A stretch of 64,000 bases of DNA, taken from assembly GCF_000497205.1 (NCBI RefSeq), contig NZ_AYJW01000002.1:59896-123895 (forward strand), in the 5' to 3' direction. How positions within the stretch are numbered: the first letter of the stretch is position 1; each line of letters starts with the position of its first letter. The notes below the pieces were generated by a model. The model ran no database searches and was not told where the DNA came from. It saw only the letters and a list, made by a program, of their open reading frames with translations. This DNA comes from Saccharopolyspora rectivirgula DSM 43747. GTDB taxonomy: Bacteria; Actinomycetota; Actinomycetes; Mycobacteriales; Pseudonocardiaceae. Of this stretch, positions 21,500 through 30,602 are shown one piece after another. The position numbers and the translations under genes were made by a program.

Positions 21500-21935
21500 G
21501 CTGTCCGAAACCGAAACCGACGCGCTGCGGGACGCCATCAGCGCCGAGCACGCCGCCGTGTGGGTCTACGGCTTCGCCACCGCGTTCACCAGTTCCAGCG
21601 TGCGTTCCGCCGTCGTCGAGGCCGCCGAGGAGCACGCCCGGCAGCGCGACAACGCCCAACGGGTCCTCCAGGACGCCGGGCAGCGGCCCCCTGCCGCGCA
21701 ACCGGCCTACGACATCGACCAGGAGGTCACCGACGAGAAGTCCGCGATCCAGCTGCTGGTGACCGCCGAGCAGGACTGCCAGACCGGGTGGCGCTCGGTG
21801 CTGGAGAACAGCGAGAACGCCGAGCTGCGGCGGCTCGCGCTCACCGGGCTCACCGATTCCGCCACCCGCTGCACCCGCTGGCGGATCACGGCCGGCCAGC
21901 GGCCGGCCGCACCCGTCTTCCCCGGTCGGCCTTGA
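21492..21935 (+). CDS. ferritin-like (DUF4439) protein
   Basis: A 147-residue all-helical protein of the DUF4439/ferritin-like type. It has acidic and His residues spaced as in diiron helices (ISAEHAAVWVYGFA; VVEAAEEHARQRDNAQRVL; VTAEQDCQTGWRSVLE). Whether iron is bound cannot be told. The start is the GTG at 21492, overlapping the lipoprotein gene by eight bases. It ends one base before the convergent membrane-protein gene. Confidence 0.75.
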   Translation: MSELSETETDALRDAISAEHAAVWVYGFATAFTSSSVRSAVVEAAEEHARQRDNAQRVLQDAGQRPPAAQPAYDIDQEVTDEKSAIQLLVTAEQDCQTGWRSVLENSENAELRRLALTGLTDSATRCTRWRITAGQRPAAPVFPGRP

Positions 21936-22793
21936 TCAGCGCGGTGGCAGCTGGTCGCGCTCCTGCGGCCAACCGAGCTTGAGCGCCTCCTTGGTGATGT
22001 CCACCAGCTGCGGATCCTTCTCCGGGGTCTTCTTGTCGTAGTAGGCCGAATCCCCGATCACCACCAGCCTGCCCTGCTGGTCCGAGGCGTACGCCTTGTC
22101 GTTCAACCTGGGCAGGCCCTCGGTGCCGAGGTTGTTGTCGTCCACCAGGTCGCGGACGTTGCCGGTGTTGTCCTGGGTGGCCAGCTGGTTGAGCTGCTGG
22201 GCGCTCTGCTCGTCCGGCATCAGCACGGTGATCACCGAGGTCAGCACCCGCTCCCCGGTGGGGGTGAGCGTGCTGTACAGCGCCCGGGACAGGTGCTCGC
22301 ACTCGTGCTCTTCGAAGTACTCGGCGATCTTGTCGCTGGACACCCGCTGGCAGCCCTGCACACCCCCTTCCACCCGCATCACCTGGTTGAAGGTGTACTT
22401 CAGCTCCGGCTGACCGGGCTCCTCCGGCGGTTCCTCCGGAGCCGGCTTGATCGCCAGCCACAGCAGGCCGGAAACGACCGAGATCGCCACCAGGCCCAGG
22501 CCGCGGAGCAGCCATCCGGTCGGGGAGAGCTTCCCCGGACCGGTCCCGGAACCACCGGCGAACCCGGGAGGGGTTTCCTGCCGGGGCGGCGGCTGCGCCG
22601 GTACCGCGTCGAACTGGCGGGTGCCCGGCGACTGGAACTGCCGGGTTCCCGGCGACTGCTGGGTGTCCGGCGGCGCGAAGGCGGGGCGGGTCTTCTCCTC
22701 GTCCGGCCCCGGAGCGCGCTCCGATTGGATGAGGGAGTTGTCCCGGCGCAGCGGTGTGGTTTTACGCTGCGCATTCGAATATGACCCCGTCAC
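21936..22793 (-). CDS. single-span membrane protein with extracytoplasmic domain
   Basis: About 285 residues. A Pro/Gln-rich cytoplasmic part of about 100 residues contains two near-identical SPGTRQF units. One membrane span follows (LGLVAISVVSGLLWLAI), then an extracytoplasmic domain with several Cys (GCQRVSSDK, EEHECEHLSRAL) and the motif ALYSTLTPTGERVLTSV. The layout resembles actinobacterial sensor-like or DUF3558-like surface proteins, but I cannot name the family with certainty. The start is taken as the GTG at 22793; a GTG at 22832 would add 13 residues. Confidence 0.6.
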   Translation of the reverse strand: MTGSYSNAQRKTTPLRRDNSLIQSERAPGPDEEKTRPAFAPPDTQQSPGTRQFQSPGTRQFDAVPAQPPPRQETPPGFAGGSGTGPGKLSPTGWLLRGLGLVAISVVSGLLWLAIKPAPEEPPEEPGQPELKYTFNQVMRVEGGVQGCQRVSSDKIAEYFEEHECEHLSRALYSTLTPTGERVLTSVITVLMPDEQSAQQLNQLATQDNTGNVRDLVDDNNLGTEGLPRLNDKAYASDQQGRLVVIGDSAYYDKKTPEKDPQLVDITKEALKLGWPQERDQLPPR

Positions 22794-22874
22794 ATCTTCT
22801 GGGGCACCGTGTGGGTCTGGCACGAACACCAACCGTATCGCTTGTGCATAACAGGACGAACAACTCGGAGCGGA

Positions 22875-23918
22875 CTAGGTGAGCGTTCCTCCCAAGGCCC
22901 GCACCGCTCGCGCCACATCATCGCGAGTGTTGTACAGGTGAAACGAGAGCCGCGCCCGGCCCGCCCGAGCGGAACAGGCAATTCCCGCCTTGGTGAGATT
23001 GGTCACAGCGTCTGGTCGGTCGACCGAGACGATGGCCGACCCCGCCGGCGGCATCCCCAGCGCGGTGCGGAACTCGTCGGCCAACCCGACGCAGTGCCGG
23101 GAGATCTCAGCGATGTCCTGCCCGGCCAGCCACTCCATCGAGACCGCCGCCCCCACGTGGGAGAACCACACCGGGGACAGGTCGTACCGGCGTGCCGAGC
23201 CGGCCAAGCTCAGCGGCAGCCCGTAGATGGTGTCCATGGGCTCCTCCCCCGCGAACCAGTTGGCGACGACCGGGCGCAGCGGCGCATCCGGCCGCACCGC
23301 CAACCACGCGGCCCCGCGCGGAGCCAGCAGCCACTTGTAGCTGGCGCAGACCACCCAGTCGGCCCAGGACAGCTCCAACGGCAGCCACCCGGCGGCCTGC
23401 GTCACGTCCAGCAGCACCCGGACGTGGTGGCGCTCGGCCGCCTCCCGCAGCGCGGCCAGGTCGACCAGGCGCCCGGAGCCGGACTGGACCGCGCTGACCG
23501 CGACGACGTCGTGCCCACCGGCCCGCTCCGGGAGCTCCTCCAGCGGGACCTCGGTCACGCGCACTCCCCGGTCCTGCTGCGCGGCGAAGGGGAAGGTGAC
23601 GCTGGTGAACTCGCCCGCCGCGACGAGCACCCGAGCCCGGTCGGGGAGGCTCGACGCCACCAGCGCGACCAGCTGCGCCACGGAAGCACCGATCGCGACC
23701 CGCTCGGCGTCCACCCCGATCAGCCGGGCGAAAGCCCTGCGAGCCGTGGCGACGGGCTCCGCGAAGTCCTCGACCCGACCGATCCCGCAGCGCCAGCGCT
23801 GCACCGATTCGACCACCGCGTCCGCGGCCGCCGCGGGCGGAACCCCGATGTTCGCCGTGTTCAGGTACCCGTCCGGGACGTCGAACCAACCACCGAAAGC
23901 CTGCCGCATGGCAGGCAT
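22875..23918 (-). CDS. class V aminotransferase (PLP enzyme)
   Basis: A fold-type I PLP enzyme of 347 residues, related to cysteine desulfurase or kynureninase-like aminotransferases. The Schiff-base lysine lies in CASYKWLLAPRG. The conserved cofactor Asp is in VLLDVTQAAGWLPL and the phosphate-binding segment is GASVAQLVALV. There is no cysteine loop like that of IscS/SufS, so desulfurase activity is not supported. The start is the ATG at 23918 (another at 23909). It is divergent from yjbQ with 40 bases between the starts. The substrate is unknown. Confidence 0.82.
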   Translation of the reverse strand: MPAMRQAFGGWFDVPDGYLNTANIGVPPAAAADAVVESVQRWRCGIGRVEDFAEPVATARRAFARLIGVDAERVAIGASVAQLVALVASSLPDRARVLVAAGEFTSVTFPFAAQQDRGVRVTEVPLEELPERAGGHDVVAVSAVQSGSGRLVDLAALREAAERHHVRVLLDVTQAAGWLPLELSWADWVVCASYKWLLAPRGAAWLAVRPDAPLRPVVANWFAGEEPMDTIYGLPLSLAGSARRYDLSPVWFSHVGAAVSMEWLAGQDIAEISRHCVGLADEFRTALGMPPAGSAIVSVDRPDAVTNLTKAGIACSARAGRARLSFHLYNTRDDVARAVRALGGTLT

Positions 23919-23958
23919 CGTGCCACCCGGGAGGACGGTCGGCACCTACTTTGGAGAC

Positions 23959-24369
23959 ATGCACAGCGAAGAACTCGAGATCCGCACCGGGAACCGGGAA
24001 ACCGTCTACGACCTGACCTCCGAGTGCACGAAGTTCCTGCGCTCGGCAGGCGCGGAAGAAGGCCTGCTCAACGTCTGGGTGCCGCACGCCACCGCCGGGC
24101 TGGCGATCATCGAAACCGGCGCGGGCAGCGACGACGACCTGCTGACCGCGCTCGGCGACCTGCTGCCGGCCGACAACCGCTGGCGGCACCGGCACGGCTC
24201 CCCCGGGCACGGGCGGGACCACGTGCTGCCGGCCTTCCTCCCGCCGTACGCGACGATCCCGGTCCGCGGCGGCCAGCTCGCCCTCGGGACCTGGCAGTCG
24301 ATCTGCCTGGTGGACACCAACAAGGACAACCCGGTCCGCCGCGTGCAGTTGGACTTCCTGGCCGGATGA
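23959..24369 (+). CDS. yjbQ: YjbQ (UPF0047) family protein
   Basis: A 136-residue member of the UPF0047/YjbQ family, trimeric proteins with weak thiamine-phosphate synthase activity reported. Conserved landmarks: PHATAGLAIIE (family HTTxGhxxNE-like), the His-containing segment HGSPGHGRDHVLPAFL, and the C-terminal LGTWQSICLVDTNK plus RRVQLDFL. The start is ATG after GGAGA. The physiological role is unclear. Confidence 0.88.
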   Translation: MHSEELEIRTGNRETVYDLTSECTKFLRSAGAEEGLLNVWVPHATAGLAIIETGAGSDDDLLTALGDLLPADNRWRHRHGSPGHGRDHVLPAFLPPYATIPVRGGQLALGTWQSICLVDTNKDNPVRRVQLDFLAG

Positions 24370-24400
24370 GCCGGTTGACCCCCGAGTTTTTCCTGGCAGG

Positions 24401-25096
24401 ATGACGCGAATGCGCCGGCTCGTTCTCTGGGACATCGACCTGACGCTCATCGACGCGCGCGGCTTCGGCACCCGCTGGTACCGCAAGGCGCTGGCCGAAG
24501 TCACCGGGAAAGACCTCATCCGCATGCCGAACACCGCCGGGCGGACCGAACTGGCCATCACCACGGACGTGCTGAACACCCACGGCCTCCCGGCGGACGA
24601 CGACACCGTCTCGGCGATGTTCACCGCCCTCACCAAGGCGGTCGAGGCCACCCGGGAGGAACTCGCCGCGCAGGGCAGCGCGATGCCGGGAGCGGCTCAG
24701 GCCCTGGCCCACCTGGCCAGCGCGGACGGCATCGCCCAAACCCCGGTGACCGGCAACCTGCCCGAAGTCGCCCACCACAAACTGGCCGCCTTCGACCTGC
24801 AGGAGCACCTCGACTTCGGCCTCGGCGGGTTCGGCCACCTCTCCCACCACCGGCACGACCTGATCGCCGACTCGGTCCGCAAGGCCGAAGCGCGGACCGG
24901 TCGGCAGATCGACGCGGGCTCGGTGGTGGTCGTCGGCGACACCCCGCACGACGTCGCCGGGGCGCTCCGGTTCGGCGCGGTGGCGGTGGGGGTGGCCACC
25001 GGCGGGCACACCGAGGAGGAGTTGCGGGCAGCCGGGGCGCACCACGTGCTGCCCCACCTGGCCGACACCGAGCGGGTGCTCGGCGCGCTCACCTGA
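24401..25096 (+). CDS. HAD family hydrolase
   Basis: A haloacid-dehalogenase superfamily phosphatase, 231 residues with an alpha-helical cap. Motif I is LWDIDLTLI (D11 nucleophile, D13 acid/base), motif II threonine is in QTPVTGN, the motif III Lys is in HHKLAAF, and motif IV is VVVGDTPHDVAGA. This resembles phosphoglycolate-phosphatase-like HADs, but the substrate is not evident. The start is ATG at 24401, 32 bases after yjbQ, so the two are probably co-transcribed. Confidence 0.87.
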   Translation: MTRMRRLVLWDIDLTLIDARGFGTRWYRKALAEVTGKDLIRMPNTAGRTELAITTDVLNTHGLPADDDTVSAMFTALTKAVEATREELAAQGSAMPGAAQALAHLASADGIAQTPVTGNLPEVAHHKLAAFDLQEHLDFGLGGFGHLSHHRHDLIADSVRKAEARTGRQIDAGSVVVVGDTPHDVAGALRFGAVAVGVATGGHTEEELRAAGAHHVLPHLADTERVLGALT

Positions 25097-25102
25097 CGCG
25101 AG

Positions 25103-25126
25103 GGGGCGGGCGCGGCTGCCCGCCCC
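25103..25126. terminator. bidirectional hairpin terminator
   Basis: GGGGCGGGC and GCCCGCCCC form a 9-bp stem with a 6-base loop between the convergent HAD gene and proS. It leaves only a few bases to either stop codon. Confidence 0.65.
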
Positions 25127-25130
25127 GGGA

Positions 25131-26879
25131 TCAGCCGCGCACCACGCCGACCAAGTGCTGCACGGCGTCGTCGGCGGGCACCTCGGTGCGCTCCCCGCTC
25201 CGGCGGTCCCGCACCTCGACCACGCCGCCCTTGGCCAGTCCCTTGCCGACCACCAGGATCGTGGGCACCCCGAGCAGCTCGGCGTCGGCGAACTTCACGC
25301 CCGGCGAGACGGTGCGGTCGTCGAGGACCACCTGCACCCCGGCGGCGTCCAGCTCGGCCGCGATGGCCTCGCCCCGCTCCCAGATCGCCTCGTCCTTGCC
25401 GGCGATCACGATGTGCACGTCGGCCGGGGCGACCTCGCGCGGCCACACCAGGCCGAGGTCGTCGTGGCTCTGCTCGGCGATCGCCGCGACCAGCCGGGAG
25501 ATCCCGATGCCGTAGGAGCCCATGGTGATCCGCTTGGGCTTGCCGTCCTGGCCGAGCGCGTCCAGCTCGAAGGCGTCGGCGTACTTGCGGCCCAGCTGGA
25601 AGATGTGGGCGATCTCGATGCCGCGGGCGGCGACCAAGGTGCCCTTGCCGTCCGGCGACGGGTCGCCTTCCTTCACCTCGGAGGCCTCGATCGTGCCGTC
25701 CGGGGTGAAGTCCCGGCCGCAGACCAGGTCCACCACGTGGTGGTCGGGCTTGTCAGCACCGGTGACCCACGCGGTGCCCGGCACGATCCGCGGGTCCACC
25801 AGGTAGCGGACCCCGTTCTCCTGCAGGGCCTTCGGACCGATGTAGCCCTTGACCAGGAACGGGTTGGCGGCGAAGTCCTCCTCTTCGAGCAGGGCCACCT
25901 CGGCCGGGGTCAGGGAGGCCTCCAGCCGCTTCATGTCGACTTCCCGGTCCCCCGGGACCCCGACGGCCAGCAGCTCCCACTCGTCCGCTCCCGGCTGCCG
26001 GACCTTCACCAGCACGTTCTTCAACGTGTCCGCTGCGGTGAACTTCCGGTCGGTGTTGGCGTTGAGGTAGTCGACCAGGCTCTCGATCGTGGGGGTGTTC
26101 GGCGTGTAGTGCACCTCGGCCGCCGGCTTGCCCTCGATGGGCTCCGCCGGGGGAACCGGGGTGACGACCGCTTCGACGTTGGCCGCGTAGTCGGACTCGG
26201 TGCTGCGGACGAAGGTGTCCTCGCCGGTTTCGCTCTCGGCGAGGAATTCCTCCGACGCGGAACCACCCATGGCTCCGGAGGTCGCCTTGACGATGACGTA
26301 GCGCAGGCCGAGCCGGTCGAAGATCCGGATGTAGGCGTCCCGGTGCAGCTGGTAGGACTCGCTGAGCCCCTCGTCGTCCAAGTCGAACGAGTAGGAGTCC
26401 TTCATGACGAACTCGCGGCCGCGGAGCACACCGGCGCGGGGGCGCTCCTCGTCCCGGTACTTCGTCTGGATCTGGTAGAGGATGACCGGGTAGTCCTTGT
26501 ACGAGCTGTACTCGCCCTTGACGGTGAGGGTGAACAGCTCCTCGTGGGTGGGGCCGAGCAGGTAGTCGTTGCCCTTCCGGTCCTTCAACCGGAACAGGTT
26601 CGGGCCGTACTCGGTCCAGCGGTTGCTCTTCTCGTAGGGCTCCCTGGGCAGCAACGCCGGGAAGTGGATCTCCTGGCCGCCGATGGCGTCCATCTCCTCG
26701 CGCACCACCCGCTCGACGTTGCGCAGCACCCGCAGGCCCAGCGGCAGCCAGGAGTAGATGCCCGGAGCGACCCGCCGCACGTACCCCGCACGAACGAGCA
26801 GCTTGTGGCTCGGCACCTCGGCGTCGGCTGGATCCTCGCGCAAGGTACGCAGGAACAGGGTCGACATCCTAGTGATCAC
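25131..26879 (-). CDS. proS: prolyl-tRNA synthetase
   Basis: Charges tRNA-Pro. At 582 residues it is the bacterial type with an editing (INS/YbaK-like) insertion between class II motifs 2 and 3. Motif 1 lies around [21 protein letters not shown], motif 2 is [20 protein letters not shown], and motif 3 is [16 protein letters not shown]; the anticodon-binding domain follows. The start is GTG at 26879 ([16 protein letters not shown]), matching the usual actinobacterial N-terminus and length; the ATG four codons in is the alternative. It is divergent from yaaA, 241 bases away. Confidence 0.96.
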   Translation of the reverse strand: MITRMSTLFLRTLREDPADAEVPSHKLLVRAGYVRRVAPGIYSWLPLGLRVLRNVERVVREEMDAIGGQEIHFPALLPREPYEKSNRWTEYGPNLFRLKDRKGNDYLLGPTHEELFTLTVKGEYSSYKDYPVILYQIQTKYRDEERPRAGVLRGREFVMKDSYSFDLDDEGLSESYQLHRDAYIRIFDRLGLRYVIVKATSGAMGGSASEEFLAESETGEDTFVRSTESDYAANVEAVVTPVPPAEPIEGKPAAEVHYTPNTPTIESLVDYLNANTDRKFTAADTLKNVLVKVRQPGADEWELLAVGVPGDREVDMKRLEASLTPAEVALLEEEDFAANPFLVKGYIGPKALQENGVRYLVDPRIVPGTAWVTGADKPDHHVVDLVCGRDFTPDGTIEASEVKEGDPSPDGKGTLVAARGIEIAHIFQLGRKYADAFELDALGQDGKPKRITMGSYGIGISRLVAAIAEQSHDDLGLVWPREVAPADVHIVIAGKDEAIWERGEAIAAELDAAGVQVVLDDRTVSPGVKFADAELLGVPTILVVGKGLAKGGVVEVRDRRSGERTEVPADDAVQHLVGVVRG

Positions 26880-27120
26880 GGCTACTGGCTCCTCGTCCGC
26901 GGTTTTTCGGGTTGTTCGGGCAGCGTAACCGGCGCTCCGCTGTTCGTTGCCAGCGACTCGCCCGGTGTGCCGCACCCAGTGTCCCCCTGCGGGAGCGGCG
27001 CGGTCACCGCCGGGTGCCCAACCGGCAGCGGCCTTCTCCCTGCCCCGGCGGGTCGTCCGCCGAGGAGCGGCGCTCGCGGCGGGTGAGCAGCGGGGACCAG
27101 CGCTCTCCTAGGCTGGTGAG

Positions 27121-27864
27121 GTGCTGATCGTGCTTCCCCCATCGGAGACCAAGGCCGCGGGTGGCACCGGCGGCCCGCTGCAGCTGGACGACCTGTCGTT
27201 CCCGGAGCTGAACCCGACCCGCCGCAAGCTCCTCGACGCGCTGTCCACTTTGGCGGACGATGTTCCGGAGAGCCTGCGGGTCCTCAAGCTCACCGAGCGG
27301 CAGATCGACGAAGTCCACCGCAACACCGAGCTGTGGGACTCCCCGACCACCCCGGCGCTGCGCCGCTACACCGGGGTCCTCTACGACGCGCTCGACATCC
27401 CGTCCCTGTCCACAGCGGAGCAGGAGCGCGCCGGCGAGCGGCTGGCGGTCGCCTCGGCGCTGTTCGGTCTGCTGCGGGGCAACGACATGATCCCGGCCTA
27501 CCGGCTCTCCGCCGGCAACAGCCTGCCCGGCGTCGGCTCGCTGCGCCGGGTCTGGCGGGCGGCATTGGAACCGGTGCTGGCCGAGATCAGCGGGCTCGTG
27601 CTGGACCTGCGCTCCAGCGCCTACGCCGCGCTGGCCGCCATCCCGGGCGCGGTGGGCTTGCGCGTGCTGTCGGAGAACGAGCTCGGCCAGCGCAAGGTGA
27701 TCAGCCACCACAACAAGGCCCACAAGGGCAAGCTGGCCCGAGCCGTGGTGCAGGCCGACGCGGAGCCCGAGACCGTCGAGGACGTCATCGACCTCGCCCA
27801 CGACGCGGGCCTGCGGGTGGAGCGGGAGTCGGCGCGCCAGCTGTGCCTGGTGGTGCCGGCCTGA
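27121..27864 (+). CDS. yaaA: peroxide stress protein YaaA (DUF328)
   Basis: A 247-residue protein of the YaaA/UPF0246 family. E. coli YaaA limits intracellular free iron during peroxide stress and has a DNA-binding-like fold. The family opening is present (MLIVLPPSETKAAGG), as are RYTGVLYDALD, LFGLLRGNDMIPAYRLSAG, LDLRSSAYAAL and SHHNKAHKGKLARA. The start is GTG at 27121. It ends two bases before the convergent cysG. Confidence 0.93.
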   Translation: MLIVLPPSETKAAGGTGGPLQLDDLSFPELNPTRRKLLDALSTLADDVPESLRVLKLTERQIDEVHRNTELWDSPTTPALRRYTGVLYDALDIPSLSTAEQERAGERLAVASALFGLLRGNDMIPAYRLSAGNSLPGVGSLRRVWRAALEPVLAEISGLVLDLRSSAYAALAAIPGAVGLRVLSENELGQRKVISHHNKAHKGKLARAVVQADAEPETVEDVIDLAHDAGLRVERESARQLCLVVPA

Positions 27865-27866
27865 GC

Positions 27867-29096
27867 TCAGGCCCCCCGCAGCCCCGCCACCGGTCCGATG
27901 ACGACCACCGCCGGCGGCTTGATCTCGTGCTGCCGGACTTCTTCGGCGACCTTGGCCAGCGTGGTCCGCAGCGAGCGCTGGGCCCCGGTGCTGGCCTCCT
28001 GGACCACCGCCACCGGGGTCGCGGCGTCGCGGCCGTGCTGCACCAGCACCTCGGCGAACTGCTCGATCCGCTGGACGGCCATCAGCAGCACGAGGGTGCC
28101 GCGCAGCCGGGCCAGGGACGGCCAGTCCACCAGGGAACGCGGGTCCCCGGGCGGCACGTGCCCGGAGACGACCACCACCTCGTGCGCCACTCCGCGGTGC
28201 GTCACCGGCACCTCCGCCAGCGCCGGGGCGGCGAACGCGCTGGTGATGCCGGGCACCACGGTGACCGGGACGCCTTCTTCGGCGCAGGCGAGCAGCTCCT
28301 CGAAGCCGCGCCCGAACAGGTAGGGGTCACCGCCCTTGAGCCGCACCACGAACTTGCCGGCCTGCGCCTTCTCGATCAGGGTGCGGTTGATGACCTCCTG
28401 GTTGGCGGCCCGGCCGTACGGGATCTTGGCGGCGTCGATCACCTCGACGTGCGGTCCGAGCTCCTCCAGCAGCTCCCGCGGAGCCAGGCGGTCGACCACC
28501 ACCACGTCGGCCTTGGCCAGCATGCGGCGGCCCCGCACGGTGATCAGGTCCGCCGCGCCCGGTCCACCCCCGACCAGCGCCACCCCGGGAGCGACCGGTT
28601 CGGCGTGCACGTCCACGGTCCCGGTCCGCAAGGCCTCCACGAGGGCGTCGCGCACCGCGATGCTGCGCCGCGGCTTGCCCCCGGAGAGCACCCCCACCAG
28701 CAGGCCGTCGTGCTCGCCGACCGCCGGGGTGACCGCGGTGCCCGCCGCGGCGTGGTCCGAGCGCACGCAGAAGACCCGCTGCTGCTCCGCTTCGGCCCCG
28801 ACCGCGGCGTTCACCTCCGGGTCGGAGGTGGCCGCGATGGCGTACCAGGCCCCGTCCAGGTCGCCGGAGCGGTACTCGCGGCGGTGCCAGACCAGTTCGC
28901 CGGCTTCGGCCAGCGCCTCCACCGCAGGGGTGGCCTCCGGGGCGATCACCTCCACCGCAGCCCCCGCGTTGAGCAGTCGGGGCAGGCGGCGCTGCGCTAC
29001 GGTGCCCGCGCCCACCACCACCGCTCGCCGGCCGGTGAGGTTCAGCCCGGCCAGGTAGGGCAGCTGCGGGGTCTGGTCAGTGGTGGCTGTGTGCAT
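27867..29096 (-). CDS. cysG: siroheme synthase / uroporphyrinogen-III C-methyltransferase (CysG-like fusion)
   Basis: 409 residues with two domains. The N-terminal NAD-binding precorrin-2 dehydrogenase domain (about 1-165) has GRRAVVVGAGTVAQRR. The C-terminal SAM-dependent uroporphyrinogen-III methyltransferase (SUMT, about 170-409) has VALVGGGPGAADLITVRG, RLKGGDPYLFGRG and VVPGITSAFAAP. It makes precorrin-2, the branch point of siroheme and B12. The first domain is shorter than in E. coli CysG (457 residues). Its start overlaps the end of cbiX by 20 bases, and it is the last gene of the riboswitch-led cobH-cbiX-cysG operon. Confidence 0.93.
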   Translation of the reverse strand: MHTATTDQTPQLPYLAGLNLTGRRAVVVGAGTVAQRRLPRLLNAGAAVEVIAPEATPAVEALAEAGELVWHRREYRSGDLDGAWYAIAATSDPEVNAAVGAEAEQQRVFCVRSDHAAAGTAVTPAVGEHDGLLVGVLSGGKPRRSIAVRDALVEALRTGTVDVHAEPVAPGVALVGGGPGAADLITVRGRRMLAKADVVVVDRLAPRELLEELGPHVEVIDAAKIPYGRAANQEVINRTLIEKAQAGKFVVRLKGGDPYLFGRGFEELLACAEEGVPVTVVPGITSAFAAPALAEVPVTHRGVAHEVVVVSGHVPPGDPRSLVDWPSLARLRGTLVLLMAVQRIEQFAEVLVQHGRDAATPVAVVQEASTGAQRSLRTTLAKVAEEVRQHEIKPPAVVVIGPVAGLRGA

Positions 29097-29964
29097 GTCC
29101 GTGTCCGGCTGGATCGTCTGGGTGGTGGTGCGGGGTTTGCGGCGCGCCCAGCTTGTCCTCGAACCCCGGCAGGAGAACGCGGTAGGCGCAGGTGTCGCAG
29201 TTCATCCGGATGTCTCCGTGGAGGGCTTCGTGGTAGCGCTCCACGACGACGTCGACCAGGGCATCGCAGTCTCCGAGGTAGCTGGCGACCCGGACGTCGA
29301 TGTCCGGTGCCGAGTCGGCGTACTCCCGGGCTTGCTCGACCACGCGCTGCGGCAGTACCCCGTCGAACAGGAAGAAGGGTGCGACGACGACTTTCTTCGC
29401 GCCCAGCCTGCGAGCCCGCTCCAGTCCGCCGGGAACTCCCGGCCTGGTGAGGGAGATGTAGGCGGTTTCCACTGTGGCGAAACCACCGGTTTCCTGCAAT
29501 AGCCGTGAGGCCTTGCACACTTCGGCGTTGGCGTCGGGATCGGTGGAGCCCCGACCGACCAGCACGACAGCGGTTTCCGCCCACTCCTCCCGGGGGACTC
29601 GGGCCTCGATCCGCTCGGCGAGCACTTCCAGCAGCAGCGGGTGCGGCCACAGCGGCCGGCCGAAGACGAAGGAGGTCCCGGGGTTGCGGCGGACCTCGCG
29701 CTCCAGGGCCGCGGGGATGTCGCCCTTGCCGTGGCCGGCTGCGACCAGCACCAGCGGGACCGCTGCTATCCGGCGGTGGCCGCGCTCGACCAGTTCGCCC
29801 CAGGCGGTGGCCACCGGCGGGGCGGACAGTTCGATGAACCCGCCCGACACGTCGGTCCCGGCGGGGGCCATGCGGGTGCGAACGCGTTCGACGAACGCGT
29901 TGAACTCGGCGACTCCGGTGTTGTCCGTGGTGCCGTGGCCAACGACCAGCAGCGGTTCGGTCAC
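29077..29964 (-). CDS. cbiX: CbiX/SirB-type sirohydrochlorin chelatase with Cys motif and His-rich tail
   Basis: A 295-residue two-repeat chelatase of the CbiX/SirB family, inserting Fe2+ (siroheme) or Co2+ into sirohydrochlorin. The N-terminal active-site His is in LLVVGHGTTD, and a second is in VAAGHGKGDIP. The C-terminus carries MNCDTCAYR, a C-x-x-C pair known in long CbiX proteins, followed by a tail with about nine His (HHHPDDPAGHGHAHSHH) that may hold metal. Because late cobalt insertion by CobN is also encoded here, a ferrochelatase role beside cysG is as likely as a cobalt role. It overlaps both neighbours. Confidence 0.9.
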   Translation of the reverse strand: MTEPLLVVGHGTTDNTGVAEFNAFVERVRTRMAPAGTDVSGGFIELSAPPVATAWGELVERGHRRIAAVPLVLVAAGHGKGDIPAALEREVRRNPGTSFVFGRPLWPHPLLLEVLAERIEARVPREEWAETAVVLVGRGSTDPDANAEVCKASRLLQETGGFATVETAYISLTRPGVPGGLERARRLGAKKVVVAPFFLFDGVLPQRVVEQAREYADSAPDIDVRVASYLGDCDALVDVVVERYHEALHGDIRMNCDTCAYRVLLPGFEDKLGAPQTPHHHPDDPAGHGHAHSHH

Positions 29965-30602
29965 CGGCTACCTCCTGTCCAGTAGAGTAGGGCGTTCACG
30001 GCTGCTGCAGCGATCGCTGCTCCGCCGCGTTCGGTCAGCGTGCTCACCGCAGGCAGGCCGCTGCGCCGCAGCTCCGCTTTGGCGTCCACCGCTCCCACGA
30101 ATCCGACGGGCACCCCGATGACCAGTGCCGGTCGCACCTGTTCGGCCGCGGCCAGCCGGAGGAGTTCGGCCAGCGCGGTCGGTGCGTTGCCGATCGCCCA
30201 CACCGCCCCGTCGGGGTGTTTGGCGGCGGCGAGCCGGATCCCGGCTGCCGAGCGGGTGAGCCCGGTTTCGGCGGCCAGCTCGGCGACACCGTCCTCGGCG
30301 ATGGCCACTTCGGCCTGGCGGACCGTGACACCGGCCGCCACCATGCGCACGTCGGCGATCAGCGGCACCCCGGCGAGCAGAGCTCGCCGGCCGTCCTGCA
30401 GCGCGGGTTCGCTGGCGACCACTTCACCCGCCCAGCTCGGGTCCGCCGTGGTGTGCACGATGCGTTCCACGACTTCCCTGGTGAGCGGTGGGAAGAAGCT
30501 GAAGTCCACCCTGGACCGCATGATCCGGTAGGACTCGACTTCTATTGGGTGCACCGATTTCCGAACACCGCCCAGACCGTTCGGTTCCGGAGTGCTGCTC
30601 AC
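29961..30602 (-). CDS. cobH: precorrin-8X methylmutase (CobH/CbiC)
   Basis: Moves the C-11 methyl group to C-12, giving hydrogenobyrinate (or cobyrinate). It is 213 residues: YRIMRSRVDFSFFPPLTREVVERIVHTTADPSW contains the catalytic His region; later landmarks are VPLIADVRMVAAG, AIGNAPTAL and VIGVPVGFVGAVDAK. The start is the GTG at 30602, placed by a strong GGAGGT eight bases upstream; the ATG at 30522 would cut off the conserved N-terminus. It overlaps cbiX by four bases. A cobalamin riboswitch lies about 430 bases upstream. Confidence 0.93.
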   Translation of the reverse strand: MSSTPEPNGLGGVRKSVHPIEVESYRIMRSRVDFSFFPPLTREVVERIVHTTADPSWAGEVVASEPALQDGRRALLAGVPLIADVRMVAAGVTVRQAEVAIAEDGVAELAAETGLTRSAAGIRLAAAKHPDGAVWAIGNAPTALAELLRLAAAEQVRPALVIGVPVGFVGAVDAKAELRRSGLPAVSTLTERGGAAIAAAAVNALLYWTGGSR

